Below, piece after piece: positions 14,351 through 27,799 of a stretch of 64,000 nucleotides of DNA (position 1 is its first letter; each line of letters starts with the position of its first letter). Made by a program: the position numbers and the translations under genes. Below the pieces are notes generated by a model that did not search any database, was not told the origin of the DNA, and was given only the letters and a program-made list of their open reading frames with translations. The stretch is from Saxidomus purpurata (lineage: Eukaryota; Mollusca; Bivalvia; Venerida; Veneridae): assembly GCA_022818135.1 (NCBI GenBank), contig JAFMSR010000006.1:37094746-37158745 (forward strand). Direction: 5' to 3'.

Positions 14351-15901
14351 CAAAGTTGTTCCAATCATTTCTATTCACTTCTTAAATATTTGTACAGAAA
14401 GTCAAAATGCATAAACTTACGATACTGAAGAAAGTTACTAAAATGTCAATACTTGGGACATTTGTCTCTTGCTGTGGCCTTGAACTTTGAGTGACACACC
14501 CAATTTTGCTTTTTAAATTGTTTTGTGATACTTGTGCAAAGTCCTCCCTTGACCTTATGACCTAACAAGATCCAAAATTTAAAACAATTAAGACTGTATA
14601 AACTATCTACCAAGATTAATCAAAACTCGGAAAACAAGGATTCTACCATCTTCAAAGTTTACCTTTGACCGTAGTAATCTAGCTTGACCTATAAAGGTAA
14701 AGTATGGTTTTGATATTTTAAGTAATTTAAAAATATCCATCAAAACAGGCGTGCAATTTTCATTGAATACTTTTTTCAAAATCTTTAAACGCACATGCAC
14801 GACAGGGTCTGACTCGGCGCTCGCTTGGACTACTAACAAAACGGTCAGTGTGCTATGTAATTGATATGTTTCTTTTTAACTAGGAGGGGCGCGCAGTCAA
14901 AAACCTATTTCATGTTCAAACAATAAAACGCAATCTACATTTGTATTTGCATTAAACGGTGTTCAGTTTAACAAACTATTCACATCAAAATCTGCATTAC
15001 CATAACAATTATTATTTTGCTATTCAACTTTTCTACAGGTAAACCTCCGATTCAACCTTACACTGATCTGAATATGATGAACATAATGCTTATTTTTTAT
15101 CCACTTAAACATCGAAAAACTGGCAACGCCCAGACCTTGTTTACGAAAATGTGCGCAATAAAAGCGAGTGTTACGCACAAACGTCAGGTTCGGTGAAAAC
15201 GTCAAGTTATTCTTTGCCCTCTTCCAGGACTTATCCGTCATTACCGTTTAAAGTTAATGCAAAAATCATTATGCCAAAAAACGCAAATATTTGTATGTAT
15301 AACTGCAGTTTAAATTGAGCGATATCGGCGGGGGAGGACTTGCATTTGCCACGCAAAATGCAGTGTTACATACGCATATACATGCACTGATTTTAAATAC
15401 CGGTTAATGTTAATGACCCGGCTAACAAAGAATGCAATTAAGACAATCATGTCTAAAACGGAATGGCATGTTTTTGCAGCGGCATTATGAATGAACGAGA
15501 TAGTATGGATATCCCTGAATCGCTCACCTTAACGAGATAATGTTGCGGACTTTGTACCTCGAGTCCTATATGGTCTACAGGAAGACAAATGATTAAAAGT
15601 CGCGTCAACATTTCACAGATCTAATGTTAAATCGAATCTTTATAAACCTCTGCTAGTCTATAGTTTGATATGAAGAAGTGTAAGGTCTCTTTAGAAAATG
15701 GGTCATGTCTTTTTTAAATACTATGTGTTCAATCAGTTTTCATCTTAATTTACTAATACTTACTAAGCACCCGTTTTGAAAGTATGGTCGTGTCTGAAAG
15801 TTAGTAGGTCAATTAGCCAATGGTCTCGACTTTTCAGATCTTTCTTAAACTTTGTCATATATACTATATGAGATAAAAAAAATACTGATTTTTTAGAGGT
15901 G

Positions 15902-15914
15902 TGGGGGGGGGGGG
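15902..15914. repeat. Homopolymer G tract
   Basis: A run of 13 to 14 G, the G counterpart of the long C run at 56.5 kb. Confidence 0.9.
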
Positions 15915-16146
15915 GCTGTACATGTCGAGTCACAACTAAGTTGTTAAGTCTTGGTCAAATGATGTATCAACTTGTCAACACCCTATCGGCTTTTTTCGTA
16001 GCATTTTCATGAAACGTCATCAGCTGCGGATGATTTCCTTTTGAACATGGGTAACATTTGTTGAAAAGAACATCAATCTGTTTGTAACATCTGCTATTCA
16101 GTTCTCAAAAATTGTCATCAGCACTTAAAAGCCTTATAATAATGTA

Positions 16147-16215
16147 ATGATGATGATGATGACGATAGCGATTATGAAGACGATGATGATGGTAATAGTA
16201 ATAACGATGATTATG
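16147..16215. repeat. Imperfect (atg)n microsatellite
   Basis: Interrupted gat/atg triplets, about 70 bp. The Met-rich reading frame through it is a by-product. Confidence 0.85.
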
Positions 16216-18148
16216 ATTATGACTTATATTGTTTTTCGGGGGAGGGAGGGGGGCTATATACACGCGGCCCTACAAAGGTCGTCACCGTTTGATTTTCTGT
16301 TACAGTTCCTCTCTTTAGTAGCGATTTGTAAACAACAAGGGAACACTTATCGATCTTTGTACTCAAGTGTATTTACTTAAACTTGCTATAATTTCCGTTC
16401 TAAAATCTGCCTTTTTATACCAGTAACACATAAGCTTTCTTAAAGAAATTAAACACCTGTAATTTTATGAAATTAACCACATCAAAACAACTGACCAATG
16501 GATAATAAATTGACAATGTAATTCCGGTACATTTGTACTAAATTAAAACCCACGGCTTTTTTGGCGAGGTTTATAATGAGAGAAACAGTGCCTTTAAAAC
16601 TGAGCAAGGAATTCCTTTTTAAGTAGACAGGAAGTGCAGTAGCTCATATTTCACCTCCACTTGAGCGATATCATGCAGTTTTTGTACGAGACCACTTCAA
16701 CGGATTTTATACAAAGTTCAAACTGTTGGTAGAGAGCTTGCGGTTTTGCACAGAAATAAAAACCCGTCTAAATGTTAACCATGTGAGAACTTTTGATATT
16801 TATATTTTCTATGGCAATAAAAAAGCAGATACAGATGTTTTGTTCTTAATCACTTTAATTTTTGTTATAAATCCTTAAAATAAATTACATTCAAATATTT
16901 TTCAACATACTGACCCGGGCGTCAAGATTCTGTAAGTAAAGTAGAATTAAAGATTCCGGTAAAGCATTTTCAAAAAAGTCATTGTGTTAATTTGTCTTTC
17001 GGCCCGGAAAAATATGTTTTTTTTTATAGTGTTATATAGTGTATACAGCATACTTTTTCTTTAAAATATATTAATGAATATGCGGCGCAGACTTTGCCAA
17101 CCAAAAGGTGAACGGTCATACCCCTTTTTTGTCTTTATACACAGTTTATAGAAATGTTTCTCCTGAAATGGGCGCAACTATGGCAAACCTTTCAGATGGA
17201 AATACTCTCTAACTTTAATCATTCTTATAGGACATAATTAAAAGCTGGAGATTTTGGAACAGCTGATAAATGTACGCAAACAATATTCATTCACAGAAAC
17301 AGAAAACGAAGAGATTTGTTTAATTTATTACACTTAGTAAAAAATCTTGTTGATGTTGCGCTATTAATTTTACCGATTCTACATTGGAATGTGTTACAGC
17401 AAAGTTGAACGTCGGGATGATCTAGCCGGACACAAGCAAGGAAAATGCCCGTCATTTTTAACAGACTTGCCTGTGTATTCTAACTTATTATTACAATTAT
17501 ACATGTAATATGAATCATAAAGTTTCACATTGCTGAGAACAATGATTTGCCTCATGAAATAAATAAACTGTTTACAAACATCGAAGGTCGGATCTTGTTT
17601 ATTTTTGAGTTCGTAAATTTCCTTCAATTTCATCGTCTACAAACTGTCTATTAACAGACAGAAACTCTATCTTGGGCGTTCACAGTTTACACTGAAGTCA
17701 AGCTGAAACGTTCACCTCTTGTTTTTCAGGCCGTTCCTATTACGATCATTTGTTTTTCGCCGTGGAACAGAACCGCCCGAGTTGTCAAACATGCACGCTG
17801 AGATCACTACATGCAGTCCTCACTTCCCTTTTCTTCGTAACATCATTTTCACTTGAAATTTTGCATCTTCATAGTTTTAAAGTTTAAAGCTTAAAAGCTT
17901 CGAGTACTGAACTAAACTGTTAGTTGTACAGATTTCACGACTGGTATATAAACATTATTTCTAGACTGCTATTTATTAATATGACGCACAAGAAAAAGCA
18001 ACAAGAATTCAACACTTTCTAAACGTTTCAGACAACAAACAACGTTTGGACTGGAGGACCTCAGACATGTGCGAGGCCTTAAGATTCGTGCATATGTGAG
18101 GACTTCTAACGTATAGAAGGACTTCGGGCGCCCGTGTGGTCATCAGGA

Positions 18149-18298
18149 GTATGCGAGAACTTCAGACAGACGTATGCGAGAACTCCAGACAGACGTATGC
18201 GAGAACTTCAGACAGACGTATGCGAGAACTCCAGACAGACGTATACGAGAACTTCAAACGTATGTGAGAACTTCAGACGTATTCGAAGACTTCAGACA
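18149..18298. repeat. Minisatellite, 23-bp unit shortening to 19 bp
   Basis: Four units of 'gagaacttcagacagac' plus gtatgc (23 bp, alternating ttc and tcc) are followed by units of about 19 bp lacking one 'agac'. The regular alternation of the two 23-bp variants suggests the array grew by duplicating a 46-bp pair. Confidence 0.9.
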
Positions 18299-18830
18299 TA
18301 CCCAAATTAACTTCGACACCACACGATTTAAGCGCCCAACACTGCTTGTGCGTAGTCGAACAAACATTTTAAAAGATGGAATAAGGTGTCTAAATGTTTA
18401 CATAAATAACCAATTGTAACATACAAAATATTAAAGTTGCGGACATAAAACATTAGATTATTATTCTTTATCTTGTGCATACAAACTTCGAACAAAAACA
18501 AGGGATAGAGAAAAGGTGTAACCAAGTTCCCGAAAGTAAATTAACTGAATTGCAAGATAAATTTTTATTCAAGCAGCGAAATCTGCTAAATAAATTGAAA
18601 ATATCCATGTGCACAATCGTGCAAATAAACGTATCTTTTTACAAAATACACGTCGTGTTTCCGGCGCTTCTTTAAAAGTAACGTTATGCTTTCTACATGA
18701 TATGGTCAAATAGGAGCAGTTCTTCAAGGATGTCCTTTATGAATCACGGAAAATATGACCGGACTCTTAACCCGCACGTGACAAGTCCGAGTCCCACCAT
18801 ACGACTGCAGAACGTGACCTGCGGTACAGT

Positions 18831-19264
18831 CACCAAGTATTGCAAATACTTAGTTTGATTTTTAAACAAACACGTCGTTTTATTTAATGTTTTCGAGTGA
18901 ATTATAGAGTTTTCTCAGTGAAATAAAAGTGATAATCCACAGTTTTGAAACAGTGGATTACCATTTTTATTTTTCACTGTTTTTGCATCTTCTACCCGGA
19001 TTTACGTCAAAAGTATACCGAGCGTAATTAATGCTGGAAACCATGCGACGATGACGTCGTTAAAAGACGTCATTTGCGCTATTTTTTTTGATGACGTTTC
19101 GCGATTTTCGTTATTTTTAGAAACAAACTCAATAAAAGTAGAGTTTTAACCATAAAATAAACAGAAAATTTGTTGGTATCGGTGTCATGTCACGTATTTA
19201 TCTCGTGACACCATAAGTTGTCATTTTCACACGTGGCCGCGCCCTGCGCTGAAAATACTTGGTG
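18831..19264. mobile_element. Short inverted-repeat element (MITE-like) with internal foldback
   Basis: It is bounded by an 11-bp perfect terminal inverted repeat, caccaagtatt (18831-18841) and aatacttggtg (19254-19264). Inside is a hairpin of about 65 nt at 18915-18979 and an ATF/CREB-like palindrome at 19051-19073 (atgacgtc, 7-base spacer, gacgtcat). No reading frame is present. The family is not identified, and no target-site duplication is obvious. Confidence 0.5.
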
Positions 19265-20390
19265 CCCACTATTGCAATTACTAACTTGATTTTACACCTA
19301 AACCAAAATCATCGTCGTTCTCTTTTCACAAATAAAGACATATTGCCTTATATATAGCGGTGAGCTTAAAGACATAAATACTGTCATGCACCTGCTAAAG
19401 AATCAATTAGAATACTTTGGGATCGAATTCCAATTATTAGATGGATAATTTCACTTAAAATGTGGAAAACTATGTCAACAAAAATACTTTAATGTATCCG
19501 TACTGACCGAAATTCAAGTGCAAACACAAAAAAAAATTAACTAAGTGTTTTGTGAAAACGTTAAATGCATTTTGTGGAAACGTTAAAACAAAAGCAAATG
19601 CTTACACACATAGAGGCAGGCGTACATGAAACGGATTCGAACTCGAGAACTTAACAGCCTTTATGTGTTGCTTTACAATACAACGATGCTTGTGGTAGCA
19701 AGAACGACTCAGAAATCATCGTCGTCTTGTCGTCCCCGCCACACGACAGATCAAGACCGTCAAAATTAAAGGACACAGTTTTCGGCGTTGGCGTATGTAT
19801 ATATCATTATTTCGTTCTACTGCGTTATATTTGGCGGGTTGGACATCACGAAAGAAACAAACAACCAGCAATGTTGTCGTTTTATAACATCTTCACAATT
19901 TCTCCTTCCCTTGACTCTCTGTTGAGATTAACTTTGATTGAGGCAAATCTTTGATAGAAATACTTTCTAAAAAAAAAAGACTTGAAGAGAAAAAATTTAA
20001 GACCTCTCAATCTCAACAGACTTTTATAAGTCTAGGGACATGGATGAGGGGACAGAACAACATGACGGAAGTGACAGCTATCGGCTACAATAATTATTTT
20101 CCGGTATCAAAGTAGAATCAAGAAATTTGCACTCAGTAACGACGGTTACATTCCACGGTAACTAGGCACTGTTTTGAAGACTAGTCGTCGAACACGCCCA
20201 GATTGTCATGATAAAATAGCAAGGTGATATACTCGCGTGTCGAATGTTCCTCAATAAACAGCAATTTGTAATAATATATATACCCTCAACAGATATACAG
20301 ATGTCAAATAGAGAAATTAACAAGCCGGTAGTTAGACATACCGTATCCGGCACTACGAAAAAAAGCAGAAATCTAGGCTAATAGTTCCTT

Positions 20391-20873
20391 AGACAAACAA
20401 GAGGGCAAAGATGGCCATATACCGCTCACCTGGCTACCATTGGCTACAATACAAGGCCAACAACTGCGTCGCAGAAAACAAAGTAAAAGTACAGTACATT
20501 GTAGCTCTAAAATATAAAATGTAGGTCAAAAGGACGGGGCCAGTTTTGACCTAGAGGCAAAGTATGAACAGTTTAGGGAGAAGACTACTGGACAATGCCA
20601 CACACCAAATGAGCTCTAGGCAAGGCGGTTTTGGAGAAGAAGATTTGAAGATTTTTTAAGTTTTCCTTTTTGTTACCATAGCGACCAGAGTTCTGGAATT
20701 CTTTGTACACCTTTGGTAGAGTTCCATGCAAGGAACATCTGCCAAGTTTTATCAACATTGTCTTAGTGGTTTCAGATGAGATGTCGTTTGAAGGAAATGG
20801 CGCACGGACGTACAACGGACGCCAGACTTTAATCCTAATAGCTCACTGAAGTTGGCACTTTATGCCAGGTGTG
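20391..20873 (+). repeat. Copy of the 'agggccatgatggccct' dispersed element
   Basis: It starts 'caagagggcaaagatggcc', then 'gctcacctggctacc', and ends with 'gctcactgaagttggcac' and 'atgccaggtg'. The text 'gtagagttccatgcaagg' and 'tttcagatgagatgtcg' matches the end of the copy at 55.19-56.43 kb. It is a shorter, diverged copy in the same orientation. Confidence 0.7.
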
Positions 20874-23800
20874 TCGGATTCTATGACACAAACAGGACGG
20901 TTTTCGGTAACATTTTCGCACTGGAAATAAACTGAAGGAGCAGGGAAGTATATATATATATCTTTTCCTACACCCAAAAGCAGCAATAAAATACCAAACA
21001 CACTATGCGTGAAATGCGGTGTCAGAAAGGTGAAATGAGAAAAACGATCGCTTTCATTCTTGTCCCGTCTGTACCACCATACATTTATCTATATCCGCAA
21101 AAAACAAACATTCTACGGACCATTACACCATAAGATACGCAAATCATGTGCAGAATGAGTCACAAAACACGTTTGAGCAATTCAAATTGCTTTTTAATAA
21201 CCATTAATGTAATACTGCACATAATGAGATGCTGGTATGCATTTCTTAAATAAAATCGGTAAATAAAATAATTTCTTATTTCATTACATCTGTATTCAAT
21301 GCGCCTAAACCAGTCTACTATGATATATACTTGATCAATTTTAATGAAGCGACTGTCCTCCCTCCCTCCCTAAAGGCTGTCACGGTGAAGCGAATTTCAC
21401 ACTATTTAACATAAGTTATGTCAACCCAGCCCATACATCATATTCACTTGGGATACAGTTGCTAATATTTTCAGACGAAATGCTGAAGGTGTGTAAACGA
21501 AGCGAATAAAGCCGTAAACACATAGTTATATAACATTTCATTTTTCAATTTTTTACCATTCTCTATATTAAATATCATCGTTTTACAATACGTGATTAGA
21601 TAAGATCTCGGGAAACACGCACAGAACGATAAAAAATGTGTATTCCACAATACTAACTTGCATTTCAAAGTGAATTTATGTGCGTGACTACCACACAAAA
21701 GAAATGTGTATAGATCTATTGTTATGTAAACATATAACTAAAATATATGGTAAAAAAAAAATATCGTTATCTTTTCGCCTATATTTCCACCTTTTATAAG
21801 ACTATTTTTGTTGTTGTTGTTGTTGCAAACTATATTTTACTACTACCTTTCACAACGTTTTATAATAAACATGAATGTTTATGTCAGTTTATGACAGACA
21901 TTTAGCTCCTTATGAATAAATTCGAAGAGAATTTCAAATACTCTTGTACTAAGCAACCTTATAAAATGTGTCTTTCCTCAAGTAAGTCGCGCTTATAATT
22001 ATTAAATTAATTCCGTAAGTGAAAGCATTTAGCAACCCGATAGTCCCAGTAAACCGTCTACAGAAAATATTCTAGTGAAACTAAATTGTCCCAGGGGTAG
22101 AAAGTTAGAAGACTTCAGACCAAGGCTGGGTGGATATATCAGCTAGGTTATGATTTAGATATGGCTATGGGTCAGTTAAGACTATGCTTAGTGTAGGGTG
22201 CAGCTTGGGGCTATAATATATACGAAGTAACGCTACAGTCAGGACCATAGGGTACAAGTTATGCAGGAACTTAGTTGAGGGTAAGGCTGAAGTCATGTCT
22301 GGGTAAAGTAAGGCCTTGGCTTAAGGCAAAGATATCTATTGAGGATGTTTTGGGTTGTTCGTATAGAAATAAATTCTAGGATGTACTTTTAAGTTTTAAG
22401 TATATATACGGAGTAGACGTAAGAGAGACTATTTCAAGCATGTGATTGCATTCTACCAATCACATGAGCTGTCACTGTTAGTGACATATGCCCTGTGCGT
22501 GACATCCACGTCTGATTTCGAGCTTTTGAGTGTTGTGTAACACTCGTTTTATCGAGTGAATTCCCAGTAACAGACTAATGGGCTAGCTAGGATCTTGTGA
22601 CATTGACCTTTGAGATATGTGTGGGATACACCTTTCTATGGTGTCCTGCAAATAAGTTTGATTGAAATCCAATCAACAATGATGACTGAGACACAATATG
22701 AACGAACGAACTAGCTTTACAAACAAACAAACGAACGGACATTGCCATCATATATACGATGTAATAAACCGGGCAAGTAAAACACTGTAATATACTTTAC
22801 TCTGAAAATGCAGTGGTATCAAAAATTTTATAATGTTTCAGCTAGTTTACAAGATAAATGACAAACAAGAGTAATTATTCAGTTGCTACAGCAAAACCTC
22901 GGCAGTTTCAATGTTTTATGTTCACTATGTCATTTTAACTGCAAAAACGAAACAGCGATGTCTCATATGCCCCGTAAATAGAACATTTCTTGACTTCTTA
23001 ATCAAGAAATTAACAAATTCTGAATTTAATTTACAAAGGACACAGTGTCAAAAATTAATAAATGACATGCAAAAAATGTTTAAAAGCCATTGCTTGACAA
23101 ACTATGATTTAAGTCAGGCATAAATCTGGGTGTTCCGTGTTGAAAAACAACTGTTTTTGCACAGAGAATGCAACTTTTTGTTTAATTAACACCGTATAAC
23201 TTTCCACTTACAATCAAAATCGTTTTTACACACTTCAATTGATTTCACTGGTACTTGAACATGCGTTTGAAGTTTCAAATGATACAAAATTTGAACAAGT
23301 CCATATAATAACGTTTTTGAGGGAAAACTGTTTACTTGATATCTTGAAAGCGTACTGGGAGTAATTTTGGTCAAACACAGTGGTAATTTAATATTAAATA
23401 TTGCTTAAACATAGAAAAAAAATTGTAAGGTATACCCACACAACATTAAATCGCTATTCATATTTCAACATCTCTTCAAACTACCCGAAGCAAAAAGATA
23501 GTACATATTAGTATATGCACTGGCATGCATTTCCAAGAACTGAACGTAAGTACACATGTATACAATTAAACTGAGTACTTTAAAAAATAGTTTCTTAATT
23601 TCTTACCCTTCAAAATGACCACAATGGGGTTTATAGTCAAGAATGGTGCTTTAAAAACATATAAGACATCTGTTCTTGACAGATAAAAACTAAGATATAT
23701 ATAACCATGATAACCGAAAAGGTGGATTTTTTCATTTTTGACTAAGATAGTCAAAAAAGATTTTTACAAATTTCCTCTATTTCCAATGTGAATGAAACTG

Positions 23801-26253
23801 TTATACTGATCGTTATTTTTGGGTTATAACTATGGCAGTGCTTATTATTCTAGGAGTATAAATCACTGATTAATGTTTTATTTAACGGTAATATAACGTT
23901 AAGGAACTATTGCCCCTTTACTGAAAAAGCAGTTGTACAATTCATCGCTCTTTAAAAGTCAAATCAAATCATGTATAACACTGCATCAAGCGGAAAACAT
24001 AAATTAAAATTTCACCGCGGTCGTCATGACTTACGACTGCCCTTTAGCAGTTGCACAGGTTGGTGCAAAAGTTACCGACCATAAATACATCGGATGCGAC
24101 ACTGAGCGATCTATCACGCCACTGATTCATGGTAGTGCAAGCTTACAATATAACACCCATAGATTAAAAAGCCTGGACACACACTCTGCTATCAATCAAA
24201 AGAATTTGGAAAAAAAACAAAACAGAATGAGAAATGAAATATGCAATTATGAAGTACACAATCTCTTAAACAATATGCATGTTTTCTTAAGTCTGTGAAG
24301 TGTTTTCTTACCGATGGCTGTAATAGATTGTGTAATGCGGTTTTAAGCGCAGGGATATGGCATTGCCTTCTGTGAGAACGCTAGAATTCCTGCAGTGTAA
24401 TCTGTTTCCGCAAAACTCCCACGAGATTTCTCGTATAAGTGATATTTTGTGTTTCTGGTATCTATCTTCAATAATCTTCATTCATGTCTTGTTCAAATAT
24501 TGTATCAAGGTGTAAAATCATCTACATCAGTTTGCGGTATTCCAAGCCAAAGTTAGTTGGTGCGTATTAGGCAAAAAAAACATTAGCTACACTATCTTAG
24601 ATCTGTATACATTTCAAGTACTTACTTTGACTTCAGAATTATAGTTACGGTCATGTACTTTTTGCAGGCCTACTAAAGGCAATTGCTTTATAATTGCTAA
24701 ATTTCAAGTAGGTTTTATCGGCAATAAGAAGTTCTTCCTAAAACAATATGAAACTATCAATTTATAGAATCTGATGGAAGACATTCTATTGTGTGCGACC
24801 GTATGGCGACAAACAAACAAGGCCCTTTGAGGGATTGTCGAGTAAATGTGTGCAACGGACATGCCGCTGTGGGCCTGTTGAAAGTGAGTAATTTTAGCAG
24901 GATATGTGAATTTCGCTATTTAAACGTTTCTGTAAAAAGTTTAGTATTAAGTAGGCGTTGATTCTAAAAATAAGTTGACACCTTGACGCATGTGAGTAGA
25001 GTCTACGCATTCAATTGCTATTAAAAAGGGTATATCAAGGATGCGATTACCTCCCTTCAATAAGTTTTTACATTGACTGAAATTAGCGTCAAAAAACACT
25101 TCAGACTTTACCCTTGACACTGAAAACAGTTTTCTACCTAATGTAACGGGTGAGTACTTCAAGTTCCTTACAATCTGTTACAAAGTTTTTTACTCCATTA
25201 CATGCAGAAAACGCCTGTTACGACGCGCACACGCATACATACCAACATTCCGACCTAGGATTTTATCTCCATCAAGTTTGATGATGTTGTATTTTATGGC
25301 CGGGCGTGTCTATAGTTTACATGGTACGAAACGATATGAAATAGATATACACTCGTACAGCTTTTTATTTTCAAGAACCAATCTGGCTTTACATATAATA
25401 ATAAATTTAACGTTTTAAGCATCGTACGTTTCTTGAATCAATTAACTAGACGCTTGCCTGAATTAAAATGTAATTTGCTTTCGCTTCATATCTTAAAGTA
25501 AAAAAAAAGACATTCCGAGTTTGAAAAGATTCTATGATTACTGATTATTATTCTAAAACCGTTTTGATGTCTAGTCATTTTTTTCTTATTAGTTCCGCAT
25601 CATCAATTATGCTGATTAGCAAAACAAATTCAATTGAATGAAATAAAACCCTCGTTTTTTTATAGTAACAGGTATGACGTATTGTATAATTTAATCATTC
25701 TGGTTAGGGAGCAATGAATGCAGGAGTATAACATGTTACTTTGTATATATAATGCATATTACACCTTGTTATGAACCACCACCTGTACGTGTGTTCAGCT
25801 ACTCTACACGTTACTGTTGCAGACAATGGTTGAAGAGTGCAACTGCAATGTATACATATCCGTCGGTGATTTGTTGTACATGTCAACCTCTTAGACGTTA
25901 TAGCAGGATTCTGACGTAACGAAAAATATCTCAGAATCTGCCACGGACGTCACATCATTCTGGCGTCTACATTCACCCCAATTCAGAACCGTTAGAGGGG
26001 ACTGACACAATTGTTTATATAGAGAAATCCTTTCTGACTCAGAAATATGTCTGTCCAAGTCCATCTCAACAGATTTTAGAGTCAGACGAACAGACCTTAG
26101 AAAGTGTTAGCAGAGAAGGCATTTAAGACATGTTGGAAAGTACTCTAACGACTGATGCCAGTAAAAGAAACTATGTGCGCATGAGGCCACTAGGATTGAT
26201 ACCTTAACTTATTGTTATTTTTCTTTTCCAGTAACACAGTTTAATCGACCAAA

Positions 26254-26367
26254 TTGATTCTATCCGGAGCGAGTCTCGAGAGCGATTGATTATATTCGGA
26301 GCGAGTCTCGAGAGCGATTAATTCTATCCGGAGCGAGTCTCGAGAGCGATTGATTCTATCCGGAGCG
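26254..26367. repeat. Minisatellite, unit about 33 bp
   Basis: About three and a half copies of a unit containing 'ctatccggagcgagtctcg' then agagcgattgatt. Each unit holds the palindrome tctcgaga. Confidence 0.9.
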
Positions 26368-27658
26368 ATTAATCTAACTTGTGAAAACTGATTCGTAAAT
26401 GAGGATAAAATACTATATTAATATAAATGTGACCAACCTATACTATCATCATCAAATTTCAGTTTTATAATAGAAGTCTGTGGTATTTCTTTCATAGAGA
26501 GGTACTAGGATTTCATTGGAAATAAACCATTGACAGAAACCTCGGGGACACTTAGGTCAGATGCGTCAGGGTGCCTGTGAATGTTTCACCTATCGCATTT
26601 GTTTGAGTTTAAGGCGTTCCCCATATTAAGACGTATCAAATCAATATTTTATAATAAAATCCTTGTATCAAATTGATTTTCTGATAGCGTTATCTCTAGA
26701 TAACACAATACAAAGGTTTGTTATATATATGCAAAGGAAAAACAAAGAGATACGCAAATAGATTGCATTATAAAACTTTAATAGTCATTGACAATAACTG
26801 AGCCGAACATGATGAAATTAAATCAAAGTTCTATATATATAGATAGTGACGCATGTACTTCTGACTATTTTTATTGACTGTATTTGGAAGCATTTATTTA
26901 ATGAAAATACATGTACCACATTTTGTACGCGACATTGCTTGGGGTGCCAAAACATCAATGACGGCTTGCGAAGATGTTGTCAAACGGGTTAACCGGGTTG
27001 CACCTAACCGCAAGAATACTTCATAAAAATTTCATACAGACGAAATCGTTTAACTGTGTTTGCATAGGAACATGTGTGTCACAGTTTGTAAAACTGACAA
27101 AAGGAACTCAACTACGAGTCTGTAAAAGCTTATGAGTCAACAAAATTGATTCTATTTGCACCAATAAAACGGCATTTCACTGTCCAGAATTTGAAGTTAA
27201 ATTAACATGCCCAACTGTTAAAATTCCTCTTTAAATATTCATTTATCATAATGCCATCATTCAATACATGCAGGCTGGGTGACACTTACTTTGAATATTT
27301 TGACAAATTTGTGTCATGATTATAATAATTCTGTGTTTTAAAAAAGAACTTGCAAAGGCGTGTATAACAATGAGTGCTTTGTCGCCGTGGTCAGGAACGA
27401 TAACTGGATATTTTTTGTTAAAATATTATTACTGTAATTTAAGACGTTTTATTCTCTGTTGTTAACTTGTTTACGCTTAAGGCAGCCTTTACCTAATGAA
27501 TTGTTTCACGACTGAACATGCTGAAACCACTAAATGACCAGGAAGCAACTTGGATGACGTTCGTTTTTGCAAGTAGGAAGTCGGCACTTAAATAAACCTT
27601 TTATGCTTGTCTGAACTGATATTGAGATAACGGCCCACGAAATCCTCGCTATCGGGTC

Positions 27659-27799
27659 ACTTACCAAGAAAAAGACGCTAGAGTACAAGAACCGACCAAT
27701 GCCTGCATACTGACCAGAATTTTCCCATACATCTGAGGTATTTGCCATATTTTTTGTACAGTTTGTAACTGTTGCATTTGCCTTATCAAAACAATTCAT
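27659..27799 (-). other. Candidate orphan exon inside intron 1 (unassigned)
   Basis: A reading frame opens with ATG at 27799 and runs 47 codons to a strong donor (TTG|gtaagt). It encodes three N-glycosylation sequons (NAT, NCT, NTS) and two Cys, then a hydrophobic end (RFLYSSVFFL). A glycosylated loop followed by a membrane segment recalls a transporter or receptor. The match to any family is not strong enough to name, and I found no following exon. It could be a fragment of a decayed or nested gene, or chance. An in-frame stop lies just upstream of the ATG. Confidence 0.25.

Noticed and set aside
17394..17633. 79-codon minus frame starting MKLKEIYELKNKQDP
   Set aside because: No family resemblance, no splice partner, and AT-rich surroundings make chance likely.
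22100..22350. Degenerate 'ttaggct/ggttaagg' text resembling telomeric repeat
   Set aside because: No regular (ttaggg)n is present; the similarity is only in composition.
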